DNA from: Lucinisca nassula
Lineage: Eukaryota; Mollusca; Bivalvia; Lucinida; Lucinidae
DNA length: 64,000 nucleotides
Reading direction: 5' to 3'
Assembly: GCA_963580285.1 (NCBI GenBank)
Contig: OY757011.1
Span: 153,005,245-153,069,244, forward strand
Shown: positions 8,839 through 17,172 of the stretch, piece by piece
Layout: every line of letters starts with the position of its first letter
Position numbering within the stretch: position 1 is the first letter of the stretch
Translations under genes and position numbers: made by a program
Notes under the pieces: generated by a model
What the model was told of the DNA's origin: nothing
Seen by the model: only the letters and a program-made list of their open reading frames with translations
Database searches by the model: none

Positions 8839-11800
8839 AAGTTGCGACAGAGGGGAAAGCGTCCGGTGGCCAAGGGAGAGAGAAGCCGGATCTTGCTTCG
8901 CCATCGAAAGATGGTGTGGCGGGGATCACAAGTGGGTCACAGGAAAGCGACCCCTCTATTCTACCATCGCATGATGGTACTTCAGAGAATCCTGGTATGC
9001 CACAGAACAGTGGTGTGCACACCCAGAAAAATGTCAGAGTCAACAGTGAGCCGCAGGACGAAGACCCGGAGTCACAGAAAGCCACACCAGTCACAGTGTG
9101 CATGCTGAGGTCCGTGTCCAAGTTCACGGTCCCAATCCAGGTTGAAGAGTTGACGGTGGATGCTGTGCTAGACTCTGCAGCGGAGGTTACTATCATCTCC
9201 GACCGTGTCTATGCGTCGTTAAAGACTCAACCAGAGAAACTCTATGGTGTCAGACTAGATACAGCTGGGCGACAGATGTCCATACAGGGATTTGTGGCCG
9301 GTCCGGTGAAATACCAGATTGGTCGCAGTGTCCACAATGGATCGGTTTATGTGGCGCCGATTGAGCAAGATATGCTGTTTGGAGTTGACATTATGCGGAA
9401 AGGATCGGCTGCCATAGACATGGGACGGAATGTTTTCAGGTTCAAAGGTCAGGAGATTCCGATGAACAGCAGCGGAGGTGACACAGAAAATCCTCAATGT
9501 GCAAGAGTTACAGTAGCGAAACGAATCGTTATTCCTCCAAACTCCGCAGCCCAGGTACCGTGCAAGATGAGTACATCTATGCCAGACTACGTGATCGAAC
9601 CGACACAGTCAGAAAAAGTCTTTGGTCCTAGAGTTGTACGATCTGCTGGCACAGAGCCGGTAGTTTGTATACTAAACTGTTCCGATCGCTACAGGTTACT
9701 GCGCAAGGGAAAAGACATTGCAATAGCCTCGCCAGTCGATGACTACCTTGAAGAGGAGGAGGGGAAAGAGGTCCCTCACCCGGAGCCAAAGGTAGAGGCA
9801 GAGGTTTGCAAAGGGTCCAAGCAAGCAGACGTAGGGAACAATGAAGTACCAGAACACCTGCAGCAGTGTTTTGACAATTCCAAAGAACATCTGACTGTTG
9901 ACGAACAAGCTCGATTAGCAACGTTGTTACAAGATCACCAAGATGTCTTTGCTAAAGATGAATTTGACCTAGGTACCTTTACTGAGATACAGCATGGCAT
10001 TGACACCCGAAATGCAGCTCCGGTAAAGCAACGCTTGCGCCGCACACCCGCTTGCTTTGTAGACGAGGAGGAGGGTCATTTGAAAAAGATGTTAGATGCC
10101 GGAGTAATCCAGCCCTCCACCTCCGAGTGGGCATCGTCTCCCGTGTTAATACGTAAACGCGACGGTTCCGTTAGGTGGTGCATAGACTACCGCGCTTTGA
10201 ACAATGTTAGTGTGAAGGACGTTTTTCCGTTACCACTGGTTGATGATTGTCTTGACACGCTCGCCGGAAGTGTCTGGTTTTCCAAGCTCGATGCCAACAG
10301 CGCGTATTGGCAAATTAATATCAAACCGGAAGACCGTCATAAGACCGCGTTCCACACGCGCTACGGCCTGTTCGAGCATGTCAAAATGGGCTTTGGTTTA
10401 TGTGGCGCGCCTGCGACATATGCTCGCGTCATGAATTTGGTAATGCGTGGTTTAAACTGGAAAACGGTTCTCGCGTTTCTAGATGACGTGTTGATCTTGG
10501 GAAAGACCTTTGAGGATCATCTAAGCAATTTAGGTGAGGCCTTGGAGCGATTTCGAACGTACGGGCTTAAGCTGAAGCCAAAAAAGTGTGTCTTCTTTCA
10601 GAGAGAAGTAGAGTTCTTGGGTCGTTTAGTCAGTAGCGACAAACTGCGCATGACACAGACGGACATCATGGCCGTGGCATCATGGCCCACCCCAACCTGT
10701 TCCAAAGATGTTGAACGATTCATGGGCCTAGCCAACTATCACAGAAATTTTGTCAAGAACTTCTCTGAACTAGCAGAACCACTGTACAGTGTAGTGGGGA
10801 AGCACAAGTTCAAGTGGAAAGAAGAGCAGATGGAAGCGTTTGGGGCCTTGAAAGAGGCTCTGACAAACCCACCAGTTCTGGCACTGCCAAACCAGCATGA
10901 CAGTTTCGTGTTAGATACCGACGCGTCCAATGAAGCTATTGGGGCAGAGCTAATTCAGGTCCAGAAGGGTCAAGAGAAAGTTATCTCATATAGTAGCTAC
11001 GCTCTAACAAAGGAACAGAGAAGATACTGTACAACCCGGAAACAGCTGCTGGCGATAGTAAGATTCTGTAGACAGTACAGATACTACTTGCTAGGCAAAC
11101 TTTTTACGATACGTACCGACCATTCGAGTCTGAGATGGTTATTGAATTTCAAGGAACCACAAGGGCAGTTGGCAAGATGGATGGAGGAGCTGTCGCAGTA
11201 TAACATGATTCTGAAGTACAGGGCAGGATCTAAGCACCAGAACGCCGACTCGCTGTCCAGGAATTTGGCCCACGAGCAACTAGAGTGTGACCAGTACACT
11301 CCGGGGGTGAAGCCAGCAAAGTTACCTTGTGGCGGATGCAAGTATTGTGTGAGGGCTGATAGCCAATGGGGGACCTTTACTCGGGAAGTTGATGACGCAG
11401 TCCCATTGACGATGCTGAATCCTGGTGCTAGAGGCGTAGTGCACGACGTCAGTGTACCAGGTTCTGAGGGCAACGAACATGGGGGTCTAGAGCACTTCTC
11501 GTTTGGGGATGCGACTCTAGGTGTGAAGACGCATCTTGGTGCATCAGCAGAGACAGTGACTGTCGGGAGGAATAACCAGATCAGACAGAGTGGCAAGCCG
11601 GACTATCGTGAGGAGGAAGCCTGTAATGTAGCGCAAATGGCACAAACAGTGTCGGCGACACCAGAGTATGAACGGGTGTTAACCGGATCATTGTCGCAGG
11701 AAGAGTGGCCAGTAGATCAACCGATGACCGGAACCACAGATGAACCCTTTGTTGAGATTCTGTGGAGCAGTAGTGGTGCAGTAGACGTCAAGGTGTGCGA

Positions 11801-12365
11801 CAAGCCAGCAACAGTCTGTGATGTCGGTACTTCTAAACAGGAGCCGGTTTTTTCCTGTTGGGGCTTTGATGTCACAGAAACCCAGAAGTTGCAGCGCGAA
11901 GACCAAGACCTCACCTTCCTATGGGATTGGTTAGAGACTCAAAATACCCCAAGCGAAGCAGATCTCTTCATTGCTAGCCCCGCTGCAAAGTTCTACTGGT
12001 TGGCCAGAAAGGAGTTCCTTATCATAGGTGGTCTTTTATACCACCAGCGACCTGACGGCTCAGAAAAAGATCTAGTCATGCCCCAAGGCTTGAAACAGAC
12101 CGCCTTAGAGTTGAATCACAACATACCCTCTTCAGGACATCAAGGCAAAGATCGGACAAAGGCACGAATTAAGGAGAAATTCTTCTGGTTTGGGCTTGGC
12201 AGGGAGGTCACGCAATTTGTGGCTACCTGTCCGACCTGTAACCAGAACAAGAAGGCCAACTACACATGGAAGAGTACCAATGCAAGAGTACCAAGCAGGA
12301 GCTCCAATGGAAAGGGTCCACCTCGATTTCCTAGGGCCACTGCCGAAGACTCCCCGAGGGAATGA
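8700..12365 (+). CDS. pol: Gypsy Pol: protease, reverse transcriptase, RNase H, integrase zinc domain
   Basis: The frame is open for 1221 codons; translation probably enters at the heptamer 8754-8760 rather than at 8700. Protease active site is D158-S-A in VDAVLDSAAEV, with Ala where Gly is usual. RT lies at about residues 455-640, with VRWCIDYRALN near 490 and the catalytic FLDD (Asp595, Asp596; 10,482-10,487). RNase H lies at about 730-860, with VLDTDASNE and RTDHSSLRWLL. The HHCC zinc domain of integrase is at about 1140-1182, ending CPTCNQNK. After that the frame turns to non-gypsy sequence, while the integrase core continues in another frame, so there is a break at about 12,250-12,300. 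Role: copying element RNA into DNA and integrating it. Confidence 0.92.
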   Translation: MSSNGPHNPELPRANRAGFKQARDGPGGHSSYPGERRPGQEERRPVEVATEGKASGGQGREKPDLASPSKDGVAGITSGSQESDPSILPSHDGTSENPGMPQNSGVHTQKNVRVNSEPQDEDPESQKATPVTVCMLRSVSKFTVPIQVEELTVDAVLDSAAEVTIISDRVYASLKTQPEKLYGVRLDTAGRQMSIQGFVAGPVKYQIGRSVHNGSVYVAPIEQDMLFGVDIMRKGSAAIDMGRNVFRFKGQEIPMNSSGGDTENPQCARVTVAKRIVIPPNSAAQVPCKMSTSMPDYVIEPTQSEKVFGPRVVRSAGTEPVVCILNCSDRYRLLRKGKDIAIASPVDDYLEEEEGKEVPHPEPKVEAEVCKGSKQADVGNNEVPEHLQQCFDNSKEHLTVDEQARLATLLQDHQDVFAKDEFDLGTFTEIQHGIDTRNAAPVKQRLRRTPACFVDEEEGHLKKMLDAGVIQPSTSEWASSPVLIRKRDGSVRWCIDYRALNNVSVKDVFPLPLVDDCLDTLAGSVWFSKLDANSAYWQINIKPEDRHKTAFHTRYGLFEHVKMGFGLCGAPATYARVMNLVMRGLNWKTVLAFLDDVLILGKTFEDHLSNLGEALERFRTYGLKLKPKKCVFFQREVEFLGRLVSSDKLRMTQTDIMAVASWPTPTCSKDVERFMGLANYHRNFVKNFSELAEPLYSVVGKHKFKWKEEQMEAFGALKEALTNPPVLALPNQHDSFVLDTDASNEAIGAELIQVQKGQEKVISYSSYALTKEQRRYCTTRKQLLAIVRFCRQYRYYLLGKLFTIRTDHSSLRWLLNFKEPQGQLARWMEELSQYNMILKYRAGSKHQNADSLSRNLAHEQLECDQYTPGVKPAKLPCGGCKYCVRADSQWGTFTREVDDAVPLTMLNPGARGVVHDVSVPGSEGNEHGGLEHFSFGDATLGVKTHLGASAETVTVGRNNQIRQSGKPDYREEEACNVAQMAQTVSATPEYERVLTGSLSQEEWPVDQPMTGTTDEPFVEILWSSSGAVDVKVCDKPATVCDVGTSKQEPVFSCWGFDVTETQKLQREDQDLTFLWDWLETQNTPSEADLFIASPAAKFYWLARKEFLIIGGLLYHQRPDGSEKDLVMPQGLKQTALELNHNIPSSGHQGKDRTKARIKEKFFWFGLGREVTQFVATCPTCNQNKKANYTWKSTNARVPSRSSNGKGPPRFPRATAEDSPRE
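8754..8760 (+). promoter_or_regulatory. Programmed -1 frameshift heptamer T TTA AAC
   Basis: TTTAAAC is phased in the gag frame as T TTA AAC, the X XXY YYZ form used in many retroviruses and coronaviruses. Slipping back by one enters the pol frame exactly. A possible stimulating stem follows: CGGGCC at 8771-8776 can pair with GGCCCG at 8809-8814, starting about 10 bases downstream. The motif is seen; the function is inferred. Confidence 0.75.
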
Positions 12366-13302
12366 ATATGTGCTAATGATGGTCGACCAATTTACCAAAT
12401 GGGTGGAATGTGTACCGCTACCGTCACAGACAGCTGAGGTCACAGCGAAGGCTGCAGTGGACGGGTTTTTCTCTAGGTTTGGGTGTCCATTCCAAATCTT
12501 CACCGACCAGGGTAGAAACTTCGACTCAAAGCTATTCTCCGCCCTGTGTGAAGCACTGGAAATACACAAGGCCAGAACCACCCCATACAGACACTCTGCC
12601 AACGGTCAGGTCGAGAGATACAACAGGACCCTCATGGATGCCGTCCGATGCTATATCAAAGACTCCCAAGATCAGTGGGACCTTTACCTGCAACAAATTG
12701 CAGGTGCGCTCAGGAGTGCGGTGAACCGGAACACCGGCTTCACAGCAAACCGCCTCATGTTGGGTCGTGAAGTGAACACGCCAGCCTATCTCATGTTCCC
12801 TCAAGCGGCTGTGGGCGAGCTCTCAAAGGAGCAGTACGTGGCTACTTTGGAAAAGAATATACAAGCGGCACACAATGCGGCCAGGCAAACCCTGAAGACA
12901 TCATTGAAGCGGATGAAACGGGACTACGACCTACGAGGGATCATCCACAGAGCATACAAAGAGCGTGACATTGTGTACCTCCTGGACACGGCGGTTTTGA
13001 AGGGTATGTGCAGGAAACTGTGCAAGCCCTGGAAGGGACCCGCAGTAATCTTGGAGGCAATCTCTGCATCACTGTTCCGCGTACAGCTGCGCAAATCCAT
13101 GTTTGTCGTGAACCACGACCGCATGAAACTTTGCAGAGACAGACGATTACCGGAGTGGATTACGAAGTGGTTAGAGAGTCCTGAAGAAGCCCAGAAGATG
13201 GTGGAGGACAAGACAACGTATTGTCTTTGCAGGATGCCATGGCAGGGGAGGTTCATGATCCAGTGTGATGGGTGTAAAGTTGGTACCATGGCACGTGTGT
13301 AG
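12190..13302 (+). CDS. Integrase catalytic core and C-terminal tail, frame-shifted from pol
   Basis: Gypsy integrase core in a different frame from the main pol ORF; true homology starts at about 12,280 (residue about 30), and upstream codons are out-of-frame pol. Catalytic triad: Asp46 (HLDF, 12,325), Asp106 (FTDQG, 12,505) and Glu142 (GQVERYN, 12,613), with the D-35-E spacing of retroviral-type integrases. The tail has the usual [10 protein letters not shown] and WKGPAVI segments. The last about 35 codons begin a PHD finger ([16 protein letters not shown]) and then stop prematurely at 13,300. The frame break against pol suggests mutation, because a second programmed shift here would be unusual. 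Confidence 0.88.
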   Translation: MGLAGRSRNLWLPVRPVTRTRRPTTHGRVPMQEYQAGAPMERVHLDFLGPLPKTPRGNEYVLMMVDQFTKWVECVPLPSQTAEVTAKAAVDGFFSRFGCPFQIFTDQGRNFDSKLFSALCEALEIHKARTTPYRHSANGQVERYNRTLMDAVRCYIKDSQDQWDLYLQQIAGALRSAVNRNTGFTANRLMLGREVNTPAYLMFPQAAVGELSKEQYVATLEKNIQAAHNAARQTLKTSLKRMKRDYDLRGIIHRAYKERDIVYLLDTAVLKGMCRKLCKPWKGPAVILEAISASLFRVQLRKSMFVVNHDRMKLCRDRRLPEWITKWLESPEEAQKMVEDKTTYCLCRMPWQGRFMIQCDGCKVGTMARV

Positions 13303-13376
13303 ACGTTACACCATCTGAGGCACTGAATATCGACCAATACCACTGTCCAAAATGCACCCGTGGCCGATCCGACTAA
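13222..13376 (+). other. PHD-type zinc finger at integrase C terminus, broken by a one-base frameshift
   Basis: The first half, in the integrase frame, has C345-X-C347 (13,222-13,230) and CDGC about 12 residues later. The remaining ligands, an H-X4-C pair followed by CPKC, lie in the neighbouring frame, which runs without a stop to TAA at 13,374-13,376. The switch falls near 13,280. The ligand order C4-H-C3 matches a PHD finger, a reader of histone H3 tails. Inference: it may steer integration to particular chromatin, in the way chromodomains do in other gypsy integrases. Confidence 0.7.
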
Positions 13377-13404
13377 ATGCATAAGGGGCATATACAAATC
13401 TGGT

Positions 13405-13430
13405 AACTCCTCTTTTCTGTACTTACAGGC
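13405..13430 (+). promoter_or_regulatory. Candidate 3' splice site ahead of ORF3
   Basis: The pyrimidine-rich stretch CTCCTCTTTTCTGTACTTAC ends at the AG at 13,427-13,428, followed 9 bases later by ATG (13,438). It lies between the integrase/PHD stop and ORF3, where retroviral env acceptors lie. It suggests that ORF3 is made from a spliced mRNA. The matching donor would be in the missing 5' region. Confidence 0.55.
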
Positions 13431-13437
13431 ATCAACG

Positions 13438-15870
13438 ATGGCGATGGCAACTAAGGAGCCCCTGTCGACCAAAGAGCCCAAACTCATCAACCTGATACGG
13501 GAGAATACAGTCCGCCGTCAACTCTACGGGCCATCTACCATAGTTAGAGATCTGTTAAGCTGCTGGGATGCCACCAACACGATGCGGATCGAGGCATTGG
13601 AGGGCCAGGCACTCTTGGCTCGGCAACTCGGGAGACAAGGATGGCTTCACCGTGTCTCAGTGGAAGCAGACAACTGGCAGTTTCACTCGCGGGAATGGAT
13701 CAGCCAACACATCAGACCCTTGGAGCGTCATGGAAGGGAGTCAAAGATGCCATCGGGACCGTCACGGATCATACGACTGAAGTCGGATACGGGCATCGAA
13801 CGACGGCTGGAGAACGCAGCGACTGGAGAGGCGATGGACACGGGAGAGACTGTTGAGTTAGCCGTCTCCCAGGAGGAGGAGGAGAGGCTGCTTGATACAG
13901 GTGCGGACTCTCCACACGCCCCGAATTCACCACCAATCCCTGAAGCTGATATCGATGCTCTGCTTCGTTCGGATGTTACAGGATGTCCCGTCACGAGCAA
14001 GAAAACCATCCCGCCGAAGAGGAATCCCCCCGGCAGCAGAAATGTTGTCGAGGTGACCGGAGTTGAGGTTCAGCGACCCGGCAGCAGCAATGTTGTCGAG
14101 GCAGATCCAGCACCACGGGGATCGCCTATCAGGTACCCTGTACCCAACCTGGAAGCTACCAAAGATGTGCGACCGAAGGACAGACGACAACCTGGACCAC
14201 CACAAGGAACATCGACGGTGAGACGCCGCAGCAAGTCTCCCTGCAAGCCCAGGTCTCCTAGACGCGGTTCACCGGCTAAACGTACAGGAAGACGTCGGAG
14301 CCAGTCCCCCCGCAAGTCTGCAGTCCGAAGACGTAGTCAGTCACCGCGAAAGTCCGCTCATCCGAGGAGATGTTCCCCAGCTAAGTGCAGACATTCGTCA
14401 CCTACAGCTGGGAGGGCAGCCAGGGAAGGTCGGGTAGGCAGGAGGTCGCGAAGCAAGTCGCCCAAGAGGCCCCGAAGGGAGTCAAGGTCACAAAGGTCCC
14501 CAGTGGCAAGACCACGCTGGAGCCCAAAACGGTCCTCTGGGAAGACGTTGCGGGACAGGGAGGTACCAACGACAAGTCAGGGTGCCCGGACTACCACCAC
14601 CAGCCGACAGCAATCCATGGGTAAACTGAACGAGGAGTGTCCAGTACGAGAATGCCACGAGCAAGTCTCGAGGATGCACGCGGCCACTCATGTTCCAGGC
14701 ATCTTCGATGACCAACAAGAACCATCGCCAGATCTACTGCGACGACGTATCAGTGCACTACGTATCCTGGAAAGTCGGTTGTTGGGGACGGTGTCTAATC
14801 TTATGGGTCTAGTCACGTATGTTAACCAGCTCAAGCAAATTCATCCTGGATCCTATCAAGTGTCCGAACGACAGGCGGTGGCAATGGCAGCCATGTGCAG
14901 ACTGCAAGGTGCAGAGGAGGCCTCAGAGTTTCGCATTGCCCCTGCCAACTCAATAGGAGCCCTTATCCATTGGAGGGTACTTTTGTTGCTGGTTGCATGC
15001 CTGAATGAGGAAGATCGGCGAGAACTGATGGAGACCTACCCCATCAGCACCGCTTGGATGGAGGAGGAAGGGTTGCCGGCGGCTTTTGACAGCCATTTTC
15101 ACCTAGACAGGTCACAGAAGAAGATCAAGGATCCCCGCATGACTGTGCAGGGCTTTTGCCAGAGAGTTCAGGCGGACCGAGACTTCCGAATCCGACTTGT
15201 GGGAGGAGTGGTTGTTTTCTGCGACCCGGCGACGTATCCATCCAGGGAAGAAGTAAGAGAGTTGAAAGCCCAGGGTTACTCGTCTGCGATTGGCCTACAC
15301 CCCAAGAATGCCAATTCATACTCTGAGGAGGACTACAAAGCGTTCCAGAAGTGCTTGGCATACCCAGAGGTCAACATCTTGGGAGAGGTTGGACTAGATT
15401 ACACCGCCGACGCGTCAACCTGGGGTCAGCAGCATGTGGCCTTGGATAGAGTGCTTCGAGAACTCAAGCCCTCCCATGTCCTGGTTCTCCATGCCAGAGG
15501 GGCTTGCTACCAAGTGCTGTTTCAGCTGAAAGGGGTCGTTCCCAGCGAGCAACGTATCCACTTCCACTGCTTTTCGGGGAGTCGCAGTTTGGTGCAGGAA
15601 TGGCTGAAGGAGTTTCCGAACACGCGATTCGGCTTCACAGCTCTAGTGGATCACTTCAACGCCACAAGTAAAGGAGGACTTATAGGCATCCCGGAGGAGA
15701 AGCTTCTCCTAGAGACAGATTCCCCGTACTTCCGCATCGGCAACAGAATCTGCTCGTCGCCTGCACTGCTGGGAATGGTTGCCAATCGAGTGGCCAACGT
15801 CCTGGAACGGCCCTGGAAGGAGGTTTTGGAGATGGGCTTGCGCAACGCAAGTCTGCTCTACGACGTGTGA
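13438..15870 (+). CDS. ORF3: SR-rich, C2H2 finger and TatD-type nuclease domain protein
   Basis: 810 codons from ATG 13,438 (MAMATKEP); the frame is open to 13,360 but that start would be GTG. Residues 1-110 are unrecognised and charged. Residues about 260-370 are rich in RS/SP/RR (RRRSKSPCKPRSPRR), like SR splicing proteins. A C2H2-like finger follows (C401-X4-C406-X7-H414-X3-H418). Residues about 550-805 match the TatD metal-dependent DNase fold: FDSHFHLDR (H553, H555), LGEVGLDY (E650), LVLHARG (H685), HCFSGS (H710) and LETDSPYF (D761). All six metal ligands are present, so it could be an active Mg-dependent nuclease. Position is that of env. A host-derived captured gene is likely; role in the element is unknown (cDNA end trimming, or competition with host DNA, are guesses). 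Confidence 0.85.
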   Translation: MAMATKEPLSTKEPKLINLIRENTVRRQLYGPSTIVRDLLSCWDATNTMRIEALEGQALLARQLGRQGWLHRVSVEADNWQFHSREWISQHIRPLERHGRESKMPSGPSRIIRLKSDTGIERRLENAATGEAMDTGETVELAVSQEEEERLLDTGADSPHAPNSPPIPEADIDALLRSDVTGCPVTSKKTIPPKRNPPGSRNVVEVTGVEVQRPGSSNVVEADPAPRGSPIRYPVPNLEATKDVRPKDRRQPGPPQGTSTVRRRSKSPCKPRSPRRGSPAKRTGRRRSQSPRKSAVRRRSQSPRKSAHPRRCSPAKCRHSSPTAGRAAREGRVGRRSRSKSPKRPRRESRSQRSPVARPRWSPKRSSGKTLRDREVPTTSQGARTTTTSRQQSMGKLNEECPVRECHEQVSRMHAATHVPGIFDDQQEPSPDLLRRRISALRILESRLLGTVSNLMGLVTYVNQLKQIHPGSYQVSERQAVAMAAMCRLQGAEEASEFRIAPANSIGALIHWRVLLLLVACLNEEDRRELMETYPISTAWMEEEGLPAAFDSHFHLDRSQKKIKDPRMTVQGFCQRVQADRDFRIRLVGGVVVFCDPATYPSREEVRELKAQGYSSAIGLHPKNANSYSEEDYKAFQKCLAYPEVNILGEVGLDYTADASTWGQQHVALDRVLRELKPSHVLVLHARGACYQVLFQLKGVVPSEQRIHFHCFSGSRSLVQEWLKEFPNTRFGFTALVDHFNATSKGGLIGIPEEKLLLETDSPYFRIGNRICSSPALLGMVANRVANVLERPWKEVLEMGLRNASLLYDV

Positions 15871-16175
15871 GGACGCCGGAAACAGACAACCAACAGATGA
15901 CACCTAGCAACATCCACCGCCAGGATCTGAAGGGAGTTCTAGAGGTTGGCTTGCGAAATGCGAGTGTCCTCTACCAGCTATCCAGACGGCAGCTACTGGC
16001 GGAATGTTGCACTCAGTACTGGTGGAATGTTGTAATGGAAAACTAGCCCAGGAACAGTGCAAGAGAGATAAGCTGACCAACTCGGCATGACCTACCATGT
16101 CATGCTGTCAACGACGATTCCTACTTTCCGACATGGGGAAGAGGAATGAGGACAAGAGACAGTGTTCATCCTCGT
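15871..16175 (+). repeat. Untranslated segment with a duplicated ORF3 3' end (15,929-15,985)
   Basis: The bases at 15,929-15,985 encode a diverged copy of the last about 17 residues of ORF3 (VLEVGLRNASVLYQ against VLEMGLRNASLLYD). It lies 60 bases after the ORF3 stop. This points to a partial tandem duplication, or an older, longer or two-copy C terminus. No other feature is seen. Confidence 0.6.
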
Positions 16176-16186
16176 AAGGGGGTGGA
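16176..16186 (+). promoter_or_regulatory. Candidate polypurine tract
   Basis: AAGGGGGTGGA lies a few bases before the candidate 3' LTR. Gypsy elements prime plus-strand DNA from such a tract. Confidence 0.5.
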
Positions 16187-16190
16187 CGTG

Positions 16191-16598
16191 TGAAGAGCAT
16201 AACCTCTCATCAAGGAGGGGTGGAAGAAGGAAGTCCGTTGCAATACTGTATCGTGCATGCCCTGCCAGCTAGTTAGTGGGAACAATGGAGGCCAGCGTTT
16301 TTCGAAAAATGTGTCTACAGACGGTGGGGATGGACGGCTAGACCACTACTGTGCTGCACTCCTTGATAAAGTGGGGAGGAGTGTGGTAGTGACCGAAGGG
16401 GGCGAACTGTCTCGGCTCTCAACCTATGGCGAATGAAGCACACCGGAAGTAGAGGGAGGGACATGCGCAGGGCATTACTGGGAGAACGCGCACAGCTACA
16501 GAGACGACTAGACGTTGGACTTGACAGAAGTTATAATAATTGAATTCTAGACGTCCAGAAACATAAACCCTAAAAGTAAGTATCCCCTACTTACTTCA
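16191..16598 (+). repeat. Candidate 3' LTR of element 1 (408 bp)
   Basis: Begins TGAAG and ends CTTCA, a perfect 5-bp inverted terminus of the TG...CA type, directly after the polypurine tract. Contains an AT-rich TTATAATAATTGAATTC stretch near 16,531 and a 9-bp hairpin near its end (AAGTAAGTA at 16,574 with TACTTACTT at 16,588). No second LTR copy is in the window, so the limits cannot be confirmed. The gag frame of element 2 begins right after it. Confidence 0.45.
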
Positions 16599-16635
16599 GG
16601 AGAAAGGGCGACGTCTAAGTAAAACGGATCGCGAC

Positions 16636-17172
16636 ATGACATTTAAGTTTATTGATGGTTTACCTTCACAGTTAGCTTTCTTCGTGAGAGCCGGACGTGT
16701 CGATACACTCAGGGATGCACTTCATTCGGCAAAATTAGGAGAAGCCCATGGTTACCGTTCCCATACTGCTGTACAATCTGTTGGGACACATGACTCATTA
16801 TCATCTTTAACTCAACGTGTTCAGGCCTTGGAACTGAATAATGTTGCCTCTCAACGAAAGGATCAGCCTACTAATTCTACCAATAAGCCTCATGTTCAAA
16901 GGACACCCAGAGGTGCTTGTTTTAAATGCACAGGGACAGGTCACCTTAAACGTCAGTGTAATTGGAATGGAAATGGTCAACCTCACCCAGATACTCGTTG
17001 CCAGTTGTGCGACCAAATGGGACACAATGCCTTGTTTTGTTTGAAATTAACCTCAAAACCAGTAACCGTACAGGAGAGCTGTCAATTGTGTTCCTCCGAT
17101 TCACATACCGCTAAAGAATGTCCACAGTTAAACCCAAGCGGCCTGGGATCAACGCGCGGCTCTCAGGCCTAG
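16636..17172 (+). CDS. gag: Gag C-terminal part with three CCHC knuckles (5' truncated)
   Basis: 178 codons from the first ATG, but the frame is open upstream into the element 1 junction (about 16,600) and the sequence there (RRLSKTDRDMTFKFIDGLPS) looks like internal Gag, so the true start is missing. Knuckles: C95-C98-H103-C108, C122-C125-H130-C135 and C149-C152-H157-C162, all C-X2-C-X4-H-X4-C. Three knuckles are more than the one or two usual in gypsy Gag. The pol frame (-1) overlaps from 17,118, and a G TTA AAC heptamer follows the third knuckle directly. Confidence 0.82.
   Translation: MTFKFIDGLPSQLAFFVRAGRVDTLRDALHSAKLGEAHGYRSHTAVQSVGTHDSLSSLTQRVQALELNNVASQRKDQPTNSTNKPHVQRTPRGACFKCTGTGHLKRQCNWNGNGQPHPDTRCQLCDQMGHNALFCLKLTSKPVTVQESCQLCSSDSHTAKECPQLNPSGLGSTRGSQA

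Larger units (their letters stand above)
8241..16598 (+). mobile_element. Ty3/gypsy LTR element 1 (5' truncated) with extra PHD and TatD modules
   Basis: Order: gag remnant, -1 frameshift site, protease, RT, RNase H, integrase zinc domain, integrase core, PHD finger, ORF3 with SR, C2H2 and TatD domains, polypurine tract, candidate 3' LTR. The order RT-RNase H-integrase defines Ty3/gypsy. The 5' LTR, primer site and front of gag are missing; the sequence joins the core-tandem-repeat element at about 8241. The coding part is clearly more GC-rich than its surroundings. Breaks in pol suggest a dead copy, but degradation is light. Confidence 0.9.

Noticed and set aside
8359..9921. Minus-strand ORFs of 80-170 codons opposite gag and pol
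   Set aside because: They are shadows of a GC-richer coding strand; no motif seen.
12190..12280. Integrase ORF starting at ATG 12,190
   Set aside because: The first about 30 codons are an out-of-frame reading of the pol zinc-domain region; homology starts after the frame switch.
13360..13437. ORF3 start at 13,360
   Set aside because: That codon is GTG and lies within the PHD-coding tail; the first ATG after the candidate splice acceptor is at 13,438.
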